Source of the DNA: JALORV01 sp963780715
GTDB taxonomy: Bacteria > Pseudomonadota > Gammaproteobacteria > Burkholderiales > Burkholderiaceae_F
DNA length: 64,000 bases
Assembly: GCA_963780715.1 (NCBI GenBank)
Contig: CAWADK010000005.1
Coordinates: forward strand, 99,083-163,082
Direction of reading: 5' to 3'
In this document: positions 54,153 through 63,726 of the stretch, in pieces
Layout: each line of letters begins with the position of its first letter
Position numbering within the stretch: the stretch's first letter is position 1
Position numbers and translations under genes: made by a program
Notes under the pieces: model-generated
The model's database searches: none
Seen by the model: only the letters and a program-made list of their open reading frames with translations
What the model was told of the DNA's origin: nothing

Positions 54153-55199
54153 TCAGAACGAGACGCCACGGGCGTTCCGTCGCAAGTCAGCCTCGACCAT
54201 CATCCGGCACAGTTCTTCGAGCGTTGTGCGCGGCTCCCACCCCAGCTTGGCCTTGGCCTTGGCGGGATTTCCGATCAGCAGATCCACTTCCGCCGGCCGG
54301 TAGAACCTGGGATTTACCCGAACCAGCGTCTTGCCGCTCTTCGCATCGACTCCCTGTTCGTCGACTCCGGTGCCGCGAAAGTCGAGTTCGATGTCCACCG
54401 CCTTGAATGCCATGCGGACGAAGTCGCGGACCGTCTCGGTGCGATTCGTGGCCAGCACAAACGTTTCCGGCTCGGGCGCCTGCAGCATGCGGTACATGCC
54501 TTCGACGTACTCTTTCGCGTAGCCCCAGTCGCGCTTGGCGTCCATGTTGCCAAGCTCGAGGACATCCAGCTTCCCGAGCTTGATCTTGGCGGCACCGTCC
54601 GTGATCTTCCGTGTCACGAACTCGCGGCCGCGCAGCGGGGATTCATGGTTGAAGAGGATCCCGCTGGCGCCGAAGATGCCGTAGCTCTCCCGGTAATTGA
54701 CCGTCATCCAGTGCGCGAAGAGCTTCGCAACGCCATACGGACTGCGCGGATAGAACGGCGTGGACTCGTCCTGTGGCACGGCCTGCACCTTGCCGAACAT
54801 TTCCGATGTCGACGCCTGGTAGAAGCGTGTCTTCGGGTTGATCAGCCGGACTCGCTTCCAGCAGGTTCAATGCGCCCAGGCCGGTGATATGGGCCGTCGT
54901 CGTCGGCTGATCGAACGACACACCGACGAAACTCTGGGCCGCGAGGTTGTAGATCTCGTCCGGTTGCGTGCGCTGAGTACAAGGGCAATGCTGGTGCCGA
55001 TATCGGTCAGGTCGTACTCGACCACCTCGAGGTTCGGATGATCCTGAATTCCCAGCTCCTCGATACGCCAGAAGTTGACCGAGCTGGTCCTGCGGTACGT
55101 GCCGTAGACCTTGTAATTGCGATCCAGCAGGAGCTGAGCCAGGTAGGCTCCGTCCTGCCCCGTGATCCCGGTGACGACCGCTGACTTGCGCGTGTTCAT
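54153..55199 (-). CDS. gmd: Gmd, GDP-mannose 4,6-dehydratase, two frameshifts
   Basis: Gmd converts GDP-mannose to GDP-4-keto-6-deoxymannose, precursor of GDP-fucose, GDP-rhamnose or perosamine. The N-terminus has AVVTGITGQDGAYLAQLLL and VYGTYRRTSSVNFWRIEEL. The frame then changes near 54977 (apparent missing base; EIYNLAAQSFVGVSFDQP follows) and near 54853 (apparent extra base; STSEMFGKVQ follows). The C-terminal part has catalytic Tyr-Lys SPYGVAKLFAHW, NHESPLRGREFVTRK and NPRFYRPAEVDLLIG. The shifts cancel, giving 348 residues. No GDP-fucose synthase or Rmd gene is in view, so the final sugar is unknown. Confidence 0.88.
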
Positions 55200-55428
55200 G
55201 GGTGAGGTCTGGTGAGGTGGTACGTTGGCTGGAGCCCAGGCTCGCGGGTGGCCCTGCAGCGACGTCTCGGAACGGCCTCGAATCGAGCACGAGCTGCAAG
55301 CCAGCCTTGCCTGGCTGAGCACCAGCGATCGATAGAATGCCGGCTGGCGCGGATTGTAGCGAGCGCCGGCGCCAGGACCGCCTGAGTGGCACGGCGCGGA
55401 CGAAGGACCAAGGGGAGTAGACGGAAGC

Positions 55429-56881
55429 ATGTTGGCGATCATTCTGTGCGGCGGATCTGGAACGCGCTTGTGGCCCGTGTCGCGCGAGGCCATGCCCAAG
55501 CCGTTCATGCGGATCGGCGACGGTCCCTCGCTGCTCCAGCGCACGGCCCTGCGCTCCCGACGCCTGGGCGCTGACTCCTGCCTGGTCGTGACCAACGGCG
55601 AGTACACCTTCAAGACGATCGAGGAGTTCACCGAGCTCGGTGACAAGGCGCCGGCAGACCTGCAGCTGCTGCTCGAGCCGGTCGGTCGCAACACCGCTCC
55701 CGCCATCGCCGCGGCCTGCTGCCTGCTCGAGAAGCAGGGTCGCACCGAAGAGCCGCTGATCATCCTGCCGGCGGACCATCTGATCCAGGACGAGGCCCGC
55801 TTCGCCGAAGTGGCCAGCCACGCCGCGCGCCTGGCCAGCGAGGGCCGCATCGTGCTCTTCGGCATCCACCCCACTCTGCCCGAGACAGGGTTCGGTTACA
55901 TCGAATGCGCGGCCGTGCCCGTCGGCGATGCCGCACAGCCCGTGCGTCGCTTCGTCGAGAAACCGTCGCCGGAAAAGGCGACCGAGTATGTCGCCGCCGG
56001 GAACTACCTCTGGAACAGCGGCATGTTCTGCTTCACGGCCGGCACGATGCTGGCGGCGCTGGAGCGGCACGCCCCGGCCGTGCTGACGGCCGCACGGGCG
56101 GCCGTCGAGCAGGGAACGACGCTCGACGCTGCAGCCTCAGCGCCTGCAGCTCGACCGCGCGGCGTTCCAGTCGGCGCCGGACATCTCGATCGACTACGCG
56201 GTGATGGAACGCGAGTCGAATGTCGTCGTGCTGGCGGGAGACTTCGGCTGGAGTGACATTGGCTCCTGGAAGGCCGTGGCCGAGGAGTTCGAGCGCGACG
56301 CGGGCGGCAACACCACCAGCGGGGAAGTCGTGCTCGCCGACTGCCGCAATGTGCATGCCCAGACCGAAGATCGGCTCGTGGCCGCGGTGGGGCTCAGGGA
56401 TATCGTCATCGTCGATACACCGGACGCCGTGCTCGTCTGCGACCGGCATGCCTCGCAGAAGGTCAAGGATGTCGTCAACGAACTGAAGCGGCGCGGGCAC
56501 GATACCCACAAGCTGCATCGCACCGTGGCGCGGCCCTGGGGCACCTACACGACGCTGCAGGAAGGCCCGAACTTCAAGATCAAGCGGATCGAGGTGAAGC
56601 CAGGCGCGTCGCTGTCGCTGCAGATGCACCACCACCGCAGCGAACACTGGGTCGTGGTCAGCGGCACCGGCAAGGTCACGGTGGACGACAAGGTCGTGCT
56701 GCTGGCACCCAACGAGTCGACGTACGTCCCGGTGGGGGCCAAGCATCGCCTGGAAAACCCCGGGCGCGTGCCGTTGACGCTGATCGAGGTGCAATGCGGC
56801 GACTACGTCGGCGAGGACGACATCGTGCGATTCGACGACATCTACGGACGCGCCTCGCCAGCCGGCGCGGCCCCGGCGTGA
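55429..56881 (+). CDS. manC: Bifunctional mannose-1-phosphate guanylyltransferase / mannose-6-phosphate isomerase, one frameshift
   Basis: A type II ManC/AlgA protein. The N-terminal pyrophosphorylase has IILCGGSGTRLWPVSREAMP, EPVGRNTAPAIAA and FVEKPSPEKA. The C-terminal cupin isomerase has RPWGTYTTLQEG, IEVKPGASLSLQMHHHRSEH and STYVPVGAKHRLENP. The frames join near 56135 (TTLDAAAS to LQLDRAAFQSAPDISIDYAV), with one extra base likely. Repaired length is about 483 residues. GGGGAG lies upstream of the ATG. It is divergent from gmd across 229 bases, and together they make and convert GDP-mannose. Confidence 0.92.
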
Positions 56882-56969
56882 CCGTTTGACGGTAGCCGCC
56901 CGCCTGCGCGCCTTGGGAATCGACTCTTCGCGAGGGCTGCGCCAAGTCGGTCAGAGGCCGTTCGGCTGC

Positions 56970-56975
56970 GATAAT
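56970..56975 (+). promoter_or_regulatory. possible -10 box upstream of hldA
   Basis: GATAAT lies 29 bases before the hldA ATG, in the 123-base gap after manC. The upstream sequence lacks a good -35. It may start the hldA-hldD-gmhB-hldC operon. Confidence 0.3.
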
Positions 56976-57004
56976 CGGACCTCTTGGCTCACGAATCCGA
57001 GGTC

Positions 57005-57948
57005 ATGAGGCCCACCCGAGAAGCCCTGTGCCGCCCGCCGCGTGCTGGTCGTGGGCGATGCGATGCTGGACCAGTACTGGTTTGGTGACGTCGAGCGGAT
57101 TTCGCCTGAAGCGCCGGTACCCGTCGTGAAGGTTCAGCGCCGCGAGGAGCGCCTCGGCGGCGCGGCCAATGTCGCGCGCAACGTGGCTGCCGTGGGTGTG
57201 CGCACGGCGCTGCTGACCGTGCTGGGCGACGACGACGCCGGGCACCGCGTCAACCGGCTGCTATCCGAGGCTGGCATCGAGCCGCAGGTGCATCTCGACC
57301 CCGGCCTGCCCACGACCGTGAAGCTGCGCGTCATCGGTCGCAGGCAGCAGATGCTGCGGGTGGATTTCGAGAACGTTCCGGAAGCTGAGACACTCGCGGC
57401 GCTGCTCGACAACTACGCCTCCCAGCTTCCGAGCTATGACCTGGTGATCCTCTCGGACTACGGGAAGGGCGGGCTCGCCCATATCGCCGGCATGATCGAA
57501 CAGGCCCGCGCCGCGGGCAAACCGGTGCTGGTCGATCCGAAGGGTGACGACTACACGCGCTACAAGGGCGCGACGCTGTTGACGCCGAATCGGACCGAAC
57601 TGCGCGAAGTGGTCGGACGGTGGAAGGACGAAGCCGATCTCACGCGCCGGGCCCAGTCTTTGCGAGCCGATCTTGGCCTGCAGGCCCTGCTGCTGACACG
57701 CAGTGAGGAAGGCATGACGCTTTACACGGAGTGATGGCGAGTGGTCGGTGCCAGCCCAGGCCCGCGAAGTGTTCGACGTCTCGGGCGCCGGCGATACCGT
57801 CATCGCGGTGCTGGCCGCGATGCTCGCGGCTGAGACGCCTCTGCGCGACGCCGTCAGTATCGCCAATCGCGCGGGCGGCATCGTGGTCGGCAAGCTCGGA
57901 ACGGCCACGGCCAGCTACGAAGAACTCTTCGGCGGAGAGAACGCATGA
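57005..57948 (+). CDS. hldA: HldA (RfaE1), D-glycero-beta-D-manno-heptose-7-phosphate kinase, two frameshifts
   Basis: A ribokinase/PfkB-fold kinase that phosphorylates heptose-7-P at C1. The ATG at 57005 opens MRPTREAL and, after an apparent extra T near 57029, continues VLVVGDAMLDQYWFGDVERI. Further motifs: GGAANVARNVAAVG, VDPKGDDYTRYKGATLLTPN. A second extra base near 57732 (LYTE to DGEWSV) restores the frame for the catalytic FDVSGAGDTVIAVLAAML. Removing both gives 313 residues, as expected for split RfaE. Its stop overlaps hldD. Separate hldA and hldC (instead of fused HldE) are usual in betaproteobacteria. Confidence 0.88.
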
Positions 57949-58934
57949 TCATCGTGACGGGCGCCGCCGGCTTCGTGGGGTCCAACAACGTCAAGGCCCT
58001 GAACGACCAGGGCCTGACCGACGTCATCGCCGTCGACAACCTGACCAAGGCGGACAAGTTCCGCAACCTGACCGACTGCGAGATTGCGGACTACCTCGAC
58101 AAGCGCGACTTCCTCGAGCTCGTCCGCAGCGGCCGCCTGCCCCGCCCCGAGGTCGTGTTCCACCAGGGCGCCTGCTCGGACACGATGGAAACCGACGGGC
58201 GCTACATGCTCGACAACAACTATCGGTATTCGATGGCCCTGCTGCGCTGGTGCCAGGACGAGGGCGTACCGCTGGTCTATGCCTCGTCGGCAGCCGTTTA
58301 CGGGCTTGGACCGAAGTTCGTCGAAGGCCGCGAGTACGAACGGCCGCTGAACGTCTACGGCTACTCCAAGTTCCTGTTCGACCAGATCGTGCGGCGGGAG
58401 CTGCCGCGGCTCAAGGCACCGGTGATCGGTCTTCGCTACTTCAACGTGTACGGTCCGCGCGAGGCGCACAAGGGCCGCATGGCATCGGTGGCCTTCCATC
58501 ACTTCAACCAGTTCCGGGCCGACGGCAAGGTGCGCCTCTTCGAAGGCAGCCACGGCTACGCCAACGGTGCGCAGCAACGCGACTTCATCCATGTCGACGA
58601 CGTCATCCAGGCGAACCTGCACTTCTGGAATCGCCCGGTTTCGGGCCTCTACAACCTCGGCACCGGACGCGCGCAGGCGTTCAACGACGTGGCACTGGCC
58701 GTCGTGAACACGCTGCGCGAACATGACGGCCAGGCGCCGCTGCCGCTGGAGCAGGCCGTGCGGCAGGGCCTGATCGAGTACATCGCTTTTCCTGAGGCGC
58801 TCAAGGGCAAGTACCAGGCCTACACGCAGGCGGACCTCACGCAGCTACGCAGCGCCGGGTATGACCAGCCGTTCAGAAGCGTCGAGCACGGCACGGCGAG
58901 TTACGTGCGCTGGCTGCTGCAGCACCCGCAATGA
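57945..58934 (+). CDS. hldD: HldD, ADP-L-glycero-D-manno-heptose 6-epimerase
   Basis: HldD (329 residues) converts ADP-D,D-heptose to ADP-L,D-heptose, the donor for WaaC. NADP motif IIVTGAAGFVGSNNVKAL, VVFHQGACSDTMETDGRYM, SSAAVYG, catalytic Tyr-Lys NVYGYSKFLFD and LRYFNVYGPREAHKGRMAS are all present. It overlaps hldA and gmhB by 4 bases each, so the pathway genes are translationally coupled. Confidence 0.97.
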   Translation: MIIVTGAAGFVGSNNVKALNDQGLTDVIAVDNLTKADKFRNLTDCEIADYLDKRDFLELVRSGRLPRPEVVFHQGACSDTMETDGRYMLDNNYRYSMALLRWCQDEGVPLVYASSAAVYGLGPKFVEGREYERPLNVYGYSKFLFDQIVRRELPRLKAPVIGLRYFNVYGPREAHKGRMASVAFHHFNQFRADGKVRLFEGSHGYANGAQQRDFIHVDDVIQANLHFWNRPVSGLYNLGTGRAQAFNDVALAVVNTLREHDGQAPLPLEQAVRQGLIEYIAFPEALKGKYQAYTQADLTQLRSAGYDQPFRSVEHGTASYVRWLLQHPQ

Positions 58935-59545
58935 ACGCCACCCGCAACGCCCTGCGACGTGCCGCTTTCCTGGACCGCGATGGCGTCATCAACATCGACC
59001 GCGGCTACGTGGTTCGGCGCGAGGACTTCCAGTTCGTTCCGGGTGTGCTCGAAGGAGCGCGCCGCCTGCACGAACTGGGATTTCTGCTGGTGGTCACCAC
59101 CAATCAGTCCGGAATCGGCCGCGGCCTGTATACCGAAGACGACTTCCACGCACTGACGACATGGATGCGCGATGAGTTCAGGGCCGCTGGCGCACCGCTC
59201 GCGGGCGTGTACTTCTGCCCGCACCATCCGACCGAGGCGCTCGGCGAGTACCGACGCGCCTGCCAGTGCCGCAAGCCGGCGCCCGGCATGCTGCTCGCTG
59301 CCGCGCACGACCTGGGCATCGATCTGAGGTCCTCGGCGATGTTCGGCGACAAGGTGTCCGATCTCGAGGCCGCTCGCGCCGCCGGGGTACCGATCCGCGT
59401 GCTGCTCGGAACCGATGCGCGCGAAACGCCTGCCTTGCCTTCGGCGGACGGCCTGGCCAGTGCGGCGTTCCGTGGGTTGCTCGACGCAACGGCCTATGGC
59501 GCATTGCTTGCGCCGGCCCGCGCTGCGAACTCGGTGGCCGGATGA
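58931..59545 (+). CDS. gmhB: GmhB, D-glycero-D-manno-heptose-1,7-bisphosphate phosphatase
   Basis: A HAD-family phosphatase (204 residues) that removes the 7-phosphate in ADP-heptose synthesis. HAD motif I AAFLDRDGVINIDRGY, motif II VVTTNQSGIGRGLY, the zinc loop CPHHP...CQCRKP and motif IV MFGDKVSDLEAARAAG. Length is slightly above E. coli GmhB (191). In many betaproteobacteria gmhB sits between glyS and plsC; here it is in the hld operon. Confidence 0.94.
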   Translation: MNATRNALRRAAFLDRDGVINIDRGYVVRREDFQFVPGVLEGARRLHELGFLLVVTTNQSGIGRGLYTEDDFHALTTWMRDEFRAAGAPLAGVYFCPHHPTEALGEYRRACQCRKPAPGMLLAAAHDLGIDLRSSAMFGDKVSDLEAARAAGVPIRVLLGTDARETPALPSADGLASAAFRGLLDATAYGALLAPARAANSVAG

Positions 59546-60031
59546 AGCTGCCTGCGCCGCGCTTCGAGCGCAAGATCGCGCGCCCTGAAGAACTGGGCAG
59601 TCGGATCGCCGAGCTCGCACGGCCGATCGTCTTCACCAACGGGGTATTCGACATCCTGCACCGCGGCCACGTGACCTACCTGGCGCAGGCGCGCACGCTG
59701 GGCGCATCGCTCGTCGTTGCGGTCAACAGCGACGCATCAGTCCGTTCGCTCGGCAAAGGTGACGATCGCCCACTCAACACGGCCATCGACCGCGCCGCGC
59801 TCCTGGCCGCGCTCGAGAGCGTGACCCTGGTGACGATATTCGATGAGCCGGTGCCACTGAAGCCGCTGGAACTTGTCCGACCGGACATCTACGTGAAGGG
59901 CGGCGACTACGACATGGATGAAATTCCCGAGGCTGCGTTAGTCGCGAGCTGGGGCGGCCGATCCGTCGCCATCGCCTTCGAGCACGAGCGGTCGACGACG
60001 TCGTTCCTCGCTCGCGTTCGCGGCCGGTTAG
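59542..60031 (+). CDS. hldC: HldC (RfaE2), D-beta-D-heptose 1-phosphate adenylyltransferase, frameshift near the end
   Basis: A cytidylyltransferase-like protein that makes ADP-D,D-heptose. PIVFTNGVFDILHRGHVTYL includes the nucleotide-binding HxGH-type motif, and VNSDASVRSLGKGDDRP and VRPDIYVKGGDYD are diagnostic. As written the frame stays open to 60369 across the convergent gene. A TAG at 60029 one frame over, right after the expected family ending STTSFLARVR, suggests an extra base near 60020 and a real length of about 162 residues. The start overlaps the gmhB stop (ATGA). Confidence 0.85.
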
Positions 60032-60169
60032 TCAGCCGCTTCTCGGACGCTTGCGGGGCCGGTCCTGGGCCGCGGATCATCGCAGGCACCACGCGCGACT
60101 GCCAAGGACCGCTTGCCGCCGAAGGTGGCGAAGCGAGGGGCATCCGACCCAAGGTCAAGCGGATGCAAC

Positions 60170-62248
60170 TCAGCGTGCACCGCCCAGGCCGTCGCGACCC
60201 GACGGCAGGAACTCCAGCGCTTCGACGCGCACGCCAAGATGACGGCCGTCGTGGCCTCTGCCCAGATTCAGTGGCACGAAGCAATGCGAAGGCCGGACTT
60301 CCAGCAGGAGTTTGCCGGATGCTTGAGCATCGACTGCCAGGGAAACACTCCGTGGACCTCTGTCCTTGAGATCGAAAGTCTCCGTTCGCTCGAGCCGGCG
60401 CTGACCGTCTTGATCCACGATCGCAACGGCGACGTCGAGTGACCTCCGCTCGAGGTCAAGGCGATCCGCGTGAAGAACCATCTGTACGTTCGAGCTTCCG
60501 GGAGGAACCGGGACGCGGAGCGTTCCCTGCGTCCAGTGGTCCCACGTGAGCGGCCGCGCTTCTTGGCACCTCAGGCCGTAGACGAAGGGATACCGACCGA
60601 AGCTGACCGCGACCTCCACGAAAGCGGCCAGCGCGAGAGCTAGTATCGCCACCGTGGCTGCGCGCATGCCGCGCGAGCCCACGGGGCGCCACCGCTCGGG
60701 AGCCATTGTCTTCGCCTCCCAGAGGTACGCGCCTGCAAAGATCGCGGCCAGCATTAGGGTTTCGCGAACCAGCAGCGAATGCGCATATAGATTGCCGATC
60801 GCGATGCCCACCAACCCGTAGAAGGACGCCAGGCGCAAGTTGTCCCGGCCGAGCCTGACGACCGGAACGAAGATGAGAGCGAAGAGTCCCAACCCCACCG
60901 GTCCCAACTCGACAAACGACTGCAGGAAGTAGTTGTGTGCGCCACCGCCACCCAGCCTTTCCAGGGCCCCGCTCTCGGAGAATTGCGCGATCGAACTCAG
61001 CCTGACGAAGGCTCCCTGGCCGAGGCCGAATAGTGGAAAGCCTGAATACATCTTCGCCGCTGCGGCCCATATCTCGGGCCGGTGCGACAGCGCGACGTTC
61101 AGCGACTGGAAGCTCGGCGCATCAAGCGCCGCGCCCATCGTGGCAACACTGACGTGCCGGTAACCGCGAACGAACAGCAGCACGACGCCAAACAGCACGA
61201 CCGAAGCCACAGCGAGCGGAACGATGCGTTTCCGGCCTCGCAGAATGAGGGCGGCCCACAGCGCCCCTCCCGTCAAGACCAGGGAGAGAATTAGCAAGGT
61301 CGAGCGTGATCCGCTGAGATAGAGCCCAATCGCCGAAATGCCAATCGCGACCGCCACAGCCGCCCTCTGGGCCAACGAACTCTTGCGTGACACCAGCAAG
61401 CCCACTCCGAGCAGGATTGCCATCGCCATGAACGGCCCGAAGGAGTGGATGTCCGGCCAGAAGGCGTTCACTTCGATCTTGAGATCACCGACTGCCCAGC
61501 CCTTGCCCGTCGCCCTCTGCCAGGCCGCAAACGACGCATTGACCATGCCTCCCGAAGATCACAGCGCCTGCCAGCGCGACTTGACCAGGCGTCCGCGCTC
61601 CCGTGCAACGACGGTGTACGTGCAGAGCAACAGAGCCGCGGCCACGCTGTAGAAGTACAAGTCCTGGAGGGGGAGGTAGTCGTCCTGCAGCCCGATTCGC
61701 CGCACCATCCAGGCGTAGGATCCAAAGCCGCGCCACGAGAACTCCGATGCGCTCTGCCAGAGGTTGCGGAGGATGGCGACCGACGCTGAGCAGGCGATCC
61801 AAAGGTGCAGCGCCAGCAGGACGCCGGCGGGCGGGGCCGGGATAATGGTCCGCGCAGTCGCGAAGCCACCCCTTACGACCCAGGCGGCGATGAACCCGAT
61901 GGCACTGTCGACCCCTGGGGCGGTCCATGCGTGGAGCTTGAGACCCAGAACGGCGCTAAGTTGCTGGTGCAGGCTGGGTGAAACCGTGAGAAGCAACGCG
62001 GCGGCCAGCAGCCCAGCTCGGACCGACGCAATGCCGACCGCGAAAGTGGCTGCGCACAGCCAGAATGAGATGTTGGCGAGCGGCGACCCGTCGCTACGAA
62101 CGAAGGACGCCAGGGCTGACCCCAGTACCAACGCCACCACGGTGCTGAAGTAGGTGATCCGTAACGGCACCAGCCACCCATCCCATCGGGTCGCAGGAGT
62201 CACCAACCGATCCTGATCTTCGAGAACCCGCATGTTTGCCTGCTGCAA
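60170..62248 (-). CDS. O-antigen ligase / polymerase-like membrane protein with C-terminal soluble domain, interrupted by a stop
   Basis: A polytopic inner-membrane protein of the Wzy_C/O-antigen ligase type. The first part (61559-62248, 229 residues) has several helices; an in-frame TGA at 61559-61561 separates it from the second part, whose next ATG is at 61546. Reading around the stop with one base added and one removed gives ALVIFGGMVNA, so I treat them as one gene of about 690 residues. The core shows NAFWPDIHSFGPFMAMAILL and, in the large periplasmic loop, FGLGQGAF and GAHNYFLQSFVELGPVGLGL, typical of ligases. About 130 residues after the last helix look like a soluble beta-rich domain. 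Whether it ligates O-antigen or polymerises exopolysaccharide is undecided. Confidence 0.75.
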
Positions 62249-62441
62249 ATTACCGGCTGCAGGCTATCAGCCAAGCCGCGATCCCGGGTTCTGAAGGTTC
62301 TGTGCCGAGAGTGGTGAGCACTCGAGCCGAAGCGCCGCAACAACTGCCTCAGGACCTCAGAGCACCATGTCACCACCGGGCCGAAAGCGCGGAACTAACT
62401 GCGCCGTTCCATACCGCGATGGTCTCGTTGGCAGCCCGCGT

Positions 62442-63672
62442 TCAGACACTCCGATCAACCTCACCGATGGGCCTCTTCGCATCAGCAAGGAAAGCCACTC
62501 GCAGAAAGGCAATGGCGCCGAAGAGCACCAGGCCTAAGCCCAAACCCAATCCAGCCAGTTTCCACGGGCTGCGGCTAGAGACCGCTTCCACCCGAATGCC
62601 GTTGCGGACGCCAAACTGGCTGAGCATCACCTCAAAGTTGTCGAGCGCTCCACTGACCCGCAAAGCAGCTTCCTGGTTCCATTCCTGCGCTGCCTCGGCA
62701 TGGGCAAACGTCCTAGCTGCTAGCGCTTTGAGCTCCACGAGCAGTCTTGCAACTTCGATCTCACGGTCCAGCAACGCGTCTGCACTACTGTAATACTGCG
62801 CAAGGATCGTCTTCTGCTTGAGTTCCCGCTGCCAACGGCGAATTGCTTCGCGTCGCTGGGAAATGGCGCTCTCGGCGCCCACGAGTTGAGCCAGCGGCGA
62901 AAGGTATCGCTCTCCGCCCTCCGCCTGGTTCACGCTGACAACCTGCCGGGAGTCCATTCGTGCTGCATCCGGATAGCGCGCCAGCATGGCCTTCATATCG
63001 TCGACACGCCGACCGTAAAGTTCGATATCGAGCTCGGCGCGTAGGATGTCTGCCCGCACGCCCTTTTCCAGAGACTGTGAGTCCACCTTGCCTGCAAGAG
63101 TCCATGCTCGGATGCGTTCGCGCACAACGGCATTGATGTAGTAGCTGGCCAGCAAATTGACCATGTCTTGTGCCACGGACTCGGTGCGCGCGTCAGCAGT
63201 GAGCTCCAGTCCCAGCATGGCAGTAGCAGACGCGTCCTTAATATCACCAAACTCCTTTTGGTCACGTCGACTGAACGGAAGCACTGGCACTGCTGCTCTG
63301 CTCCAGAAGGCCGGCTTGTCGGCTTGACTGAGCAAGCGCGCCGCTTCGGGACGGTTCTTCAGCCCTGCCGCCTCCAAGAAGGCGTTCAACTGGGTCGCGG
63401 AGTCATACGAGGCGGCAACCCGCTTGTAGGCTGCCAGTTCGATCACGTTGGCCTTAGGATCCAATGGCCGCTGCTCGGCCAGCCGAGGCTCACCCGATCG
63501 CTCGACGGTCTTCTGAGGTTCCGGAAATTGCAGGAGGGCGGTCGCTTCGAACTTCGGAAAGAAGAGGCCCACTGCCACGCCGGCGATTGCCAACGCCGGC
63601 ACCGGCACGCCACGCCCGGCCCAATGCCTAATCAGAAAGCAATTCATCCACTGGTCTTACTTGAGCAGTCAT
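62442..63672 (-). CDS. Wzz-type polysaccharide chain-length / co-polymerase protein, one frameshift
   Basis: A chain-length determinant or polysaccharide co-polymerase of about 409 residues, with an N-terminal helix (VPALAIAGVAVGLFFP), a large mostly helical periplasmic domain with ELKQKTILAQYYSS and ALLDREIEVARLLVELKAL, and a C-terminal helix WKLAGLGLGLGLVLFGAIAF. I place the start at the ATG at 63672: MTAQVRPVDELLS joins IRHWAGRGVPVP if one extra base near 63633 is removed. Without that change the start would be the ATG at 63647, with a shorter cytoplasmic N-terminus. It sits between the ligase-like gene and a CapD-like gene, a normal polysaccharide context. Confidence 0.8.
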
Positions 63673-63726
63673 CGGATCTGGAATTGCCTTGAGCGCCACA
63701 GCGAAGCTGGCATTATCGATGATCGC

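Noticed and set aside
60032..60369. Extension of HldC to 60369
   Set aside because: It would add about 110 residues antisense to the ligase-like gene. The family ends at STTSFLARVR and a TAG lies one base out of frame there.
62249..62441. Possible small gene between the ligase-like and Wzz-like genes
   Set aside because: No frame on either strand gives a convincing protein, and no ribosome site or hairpin with T-run is seen.
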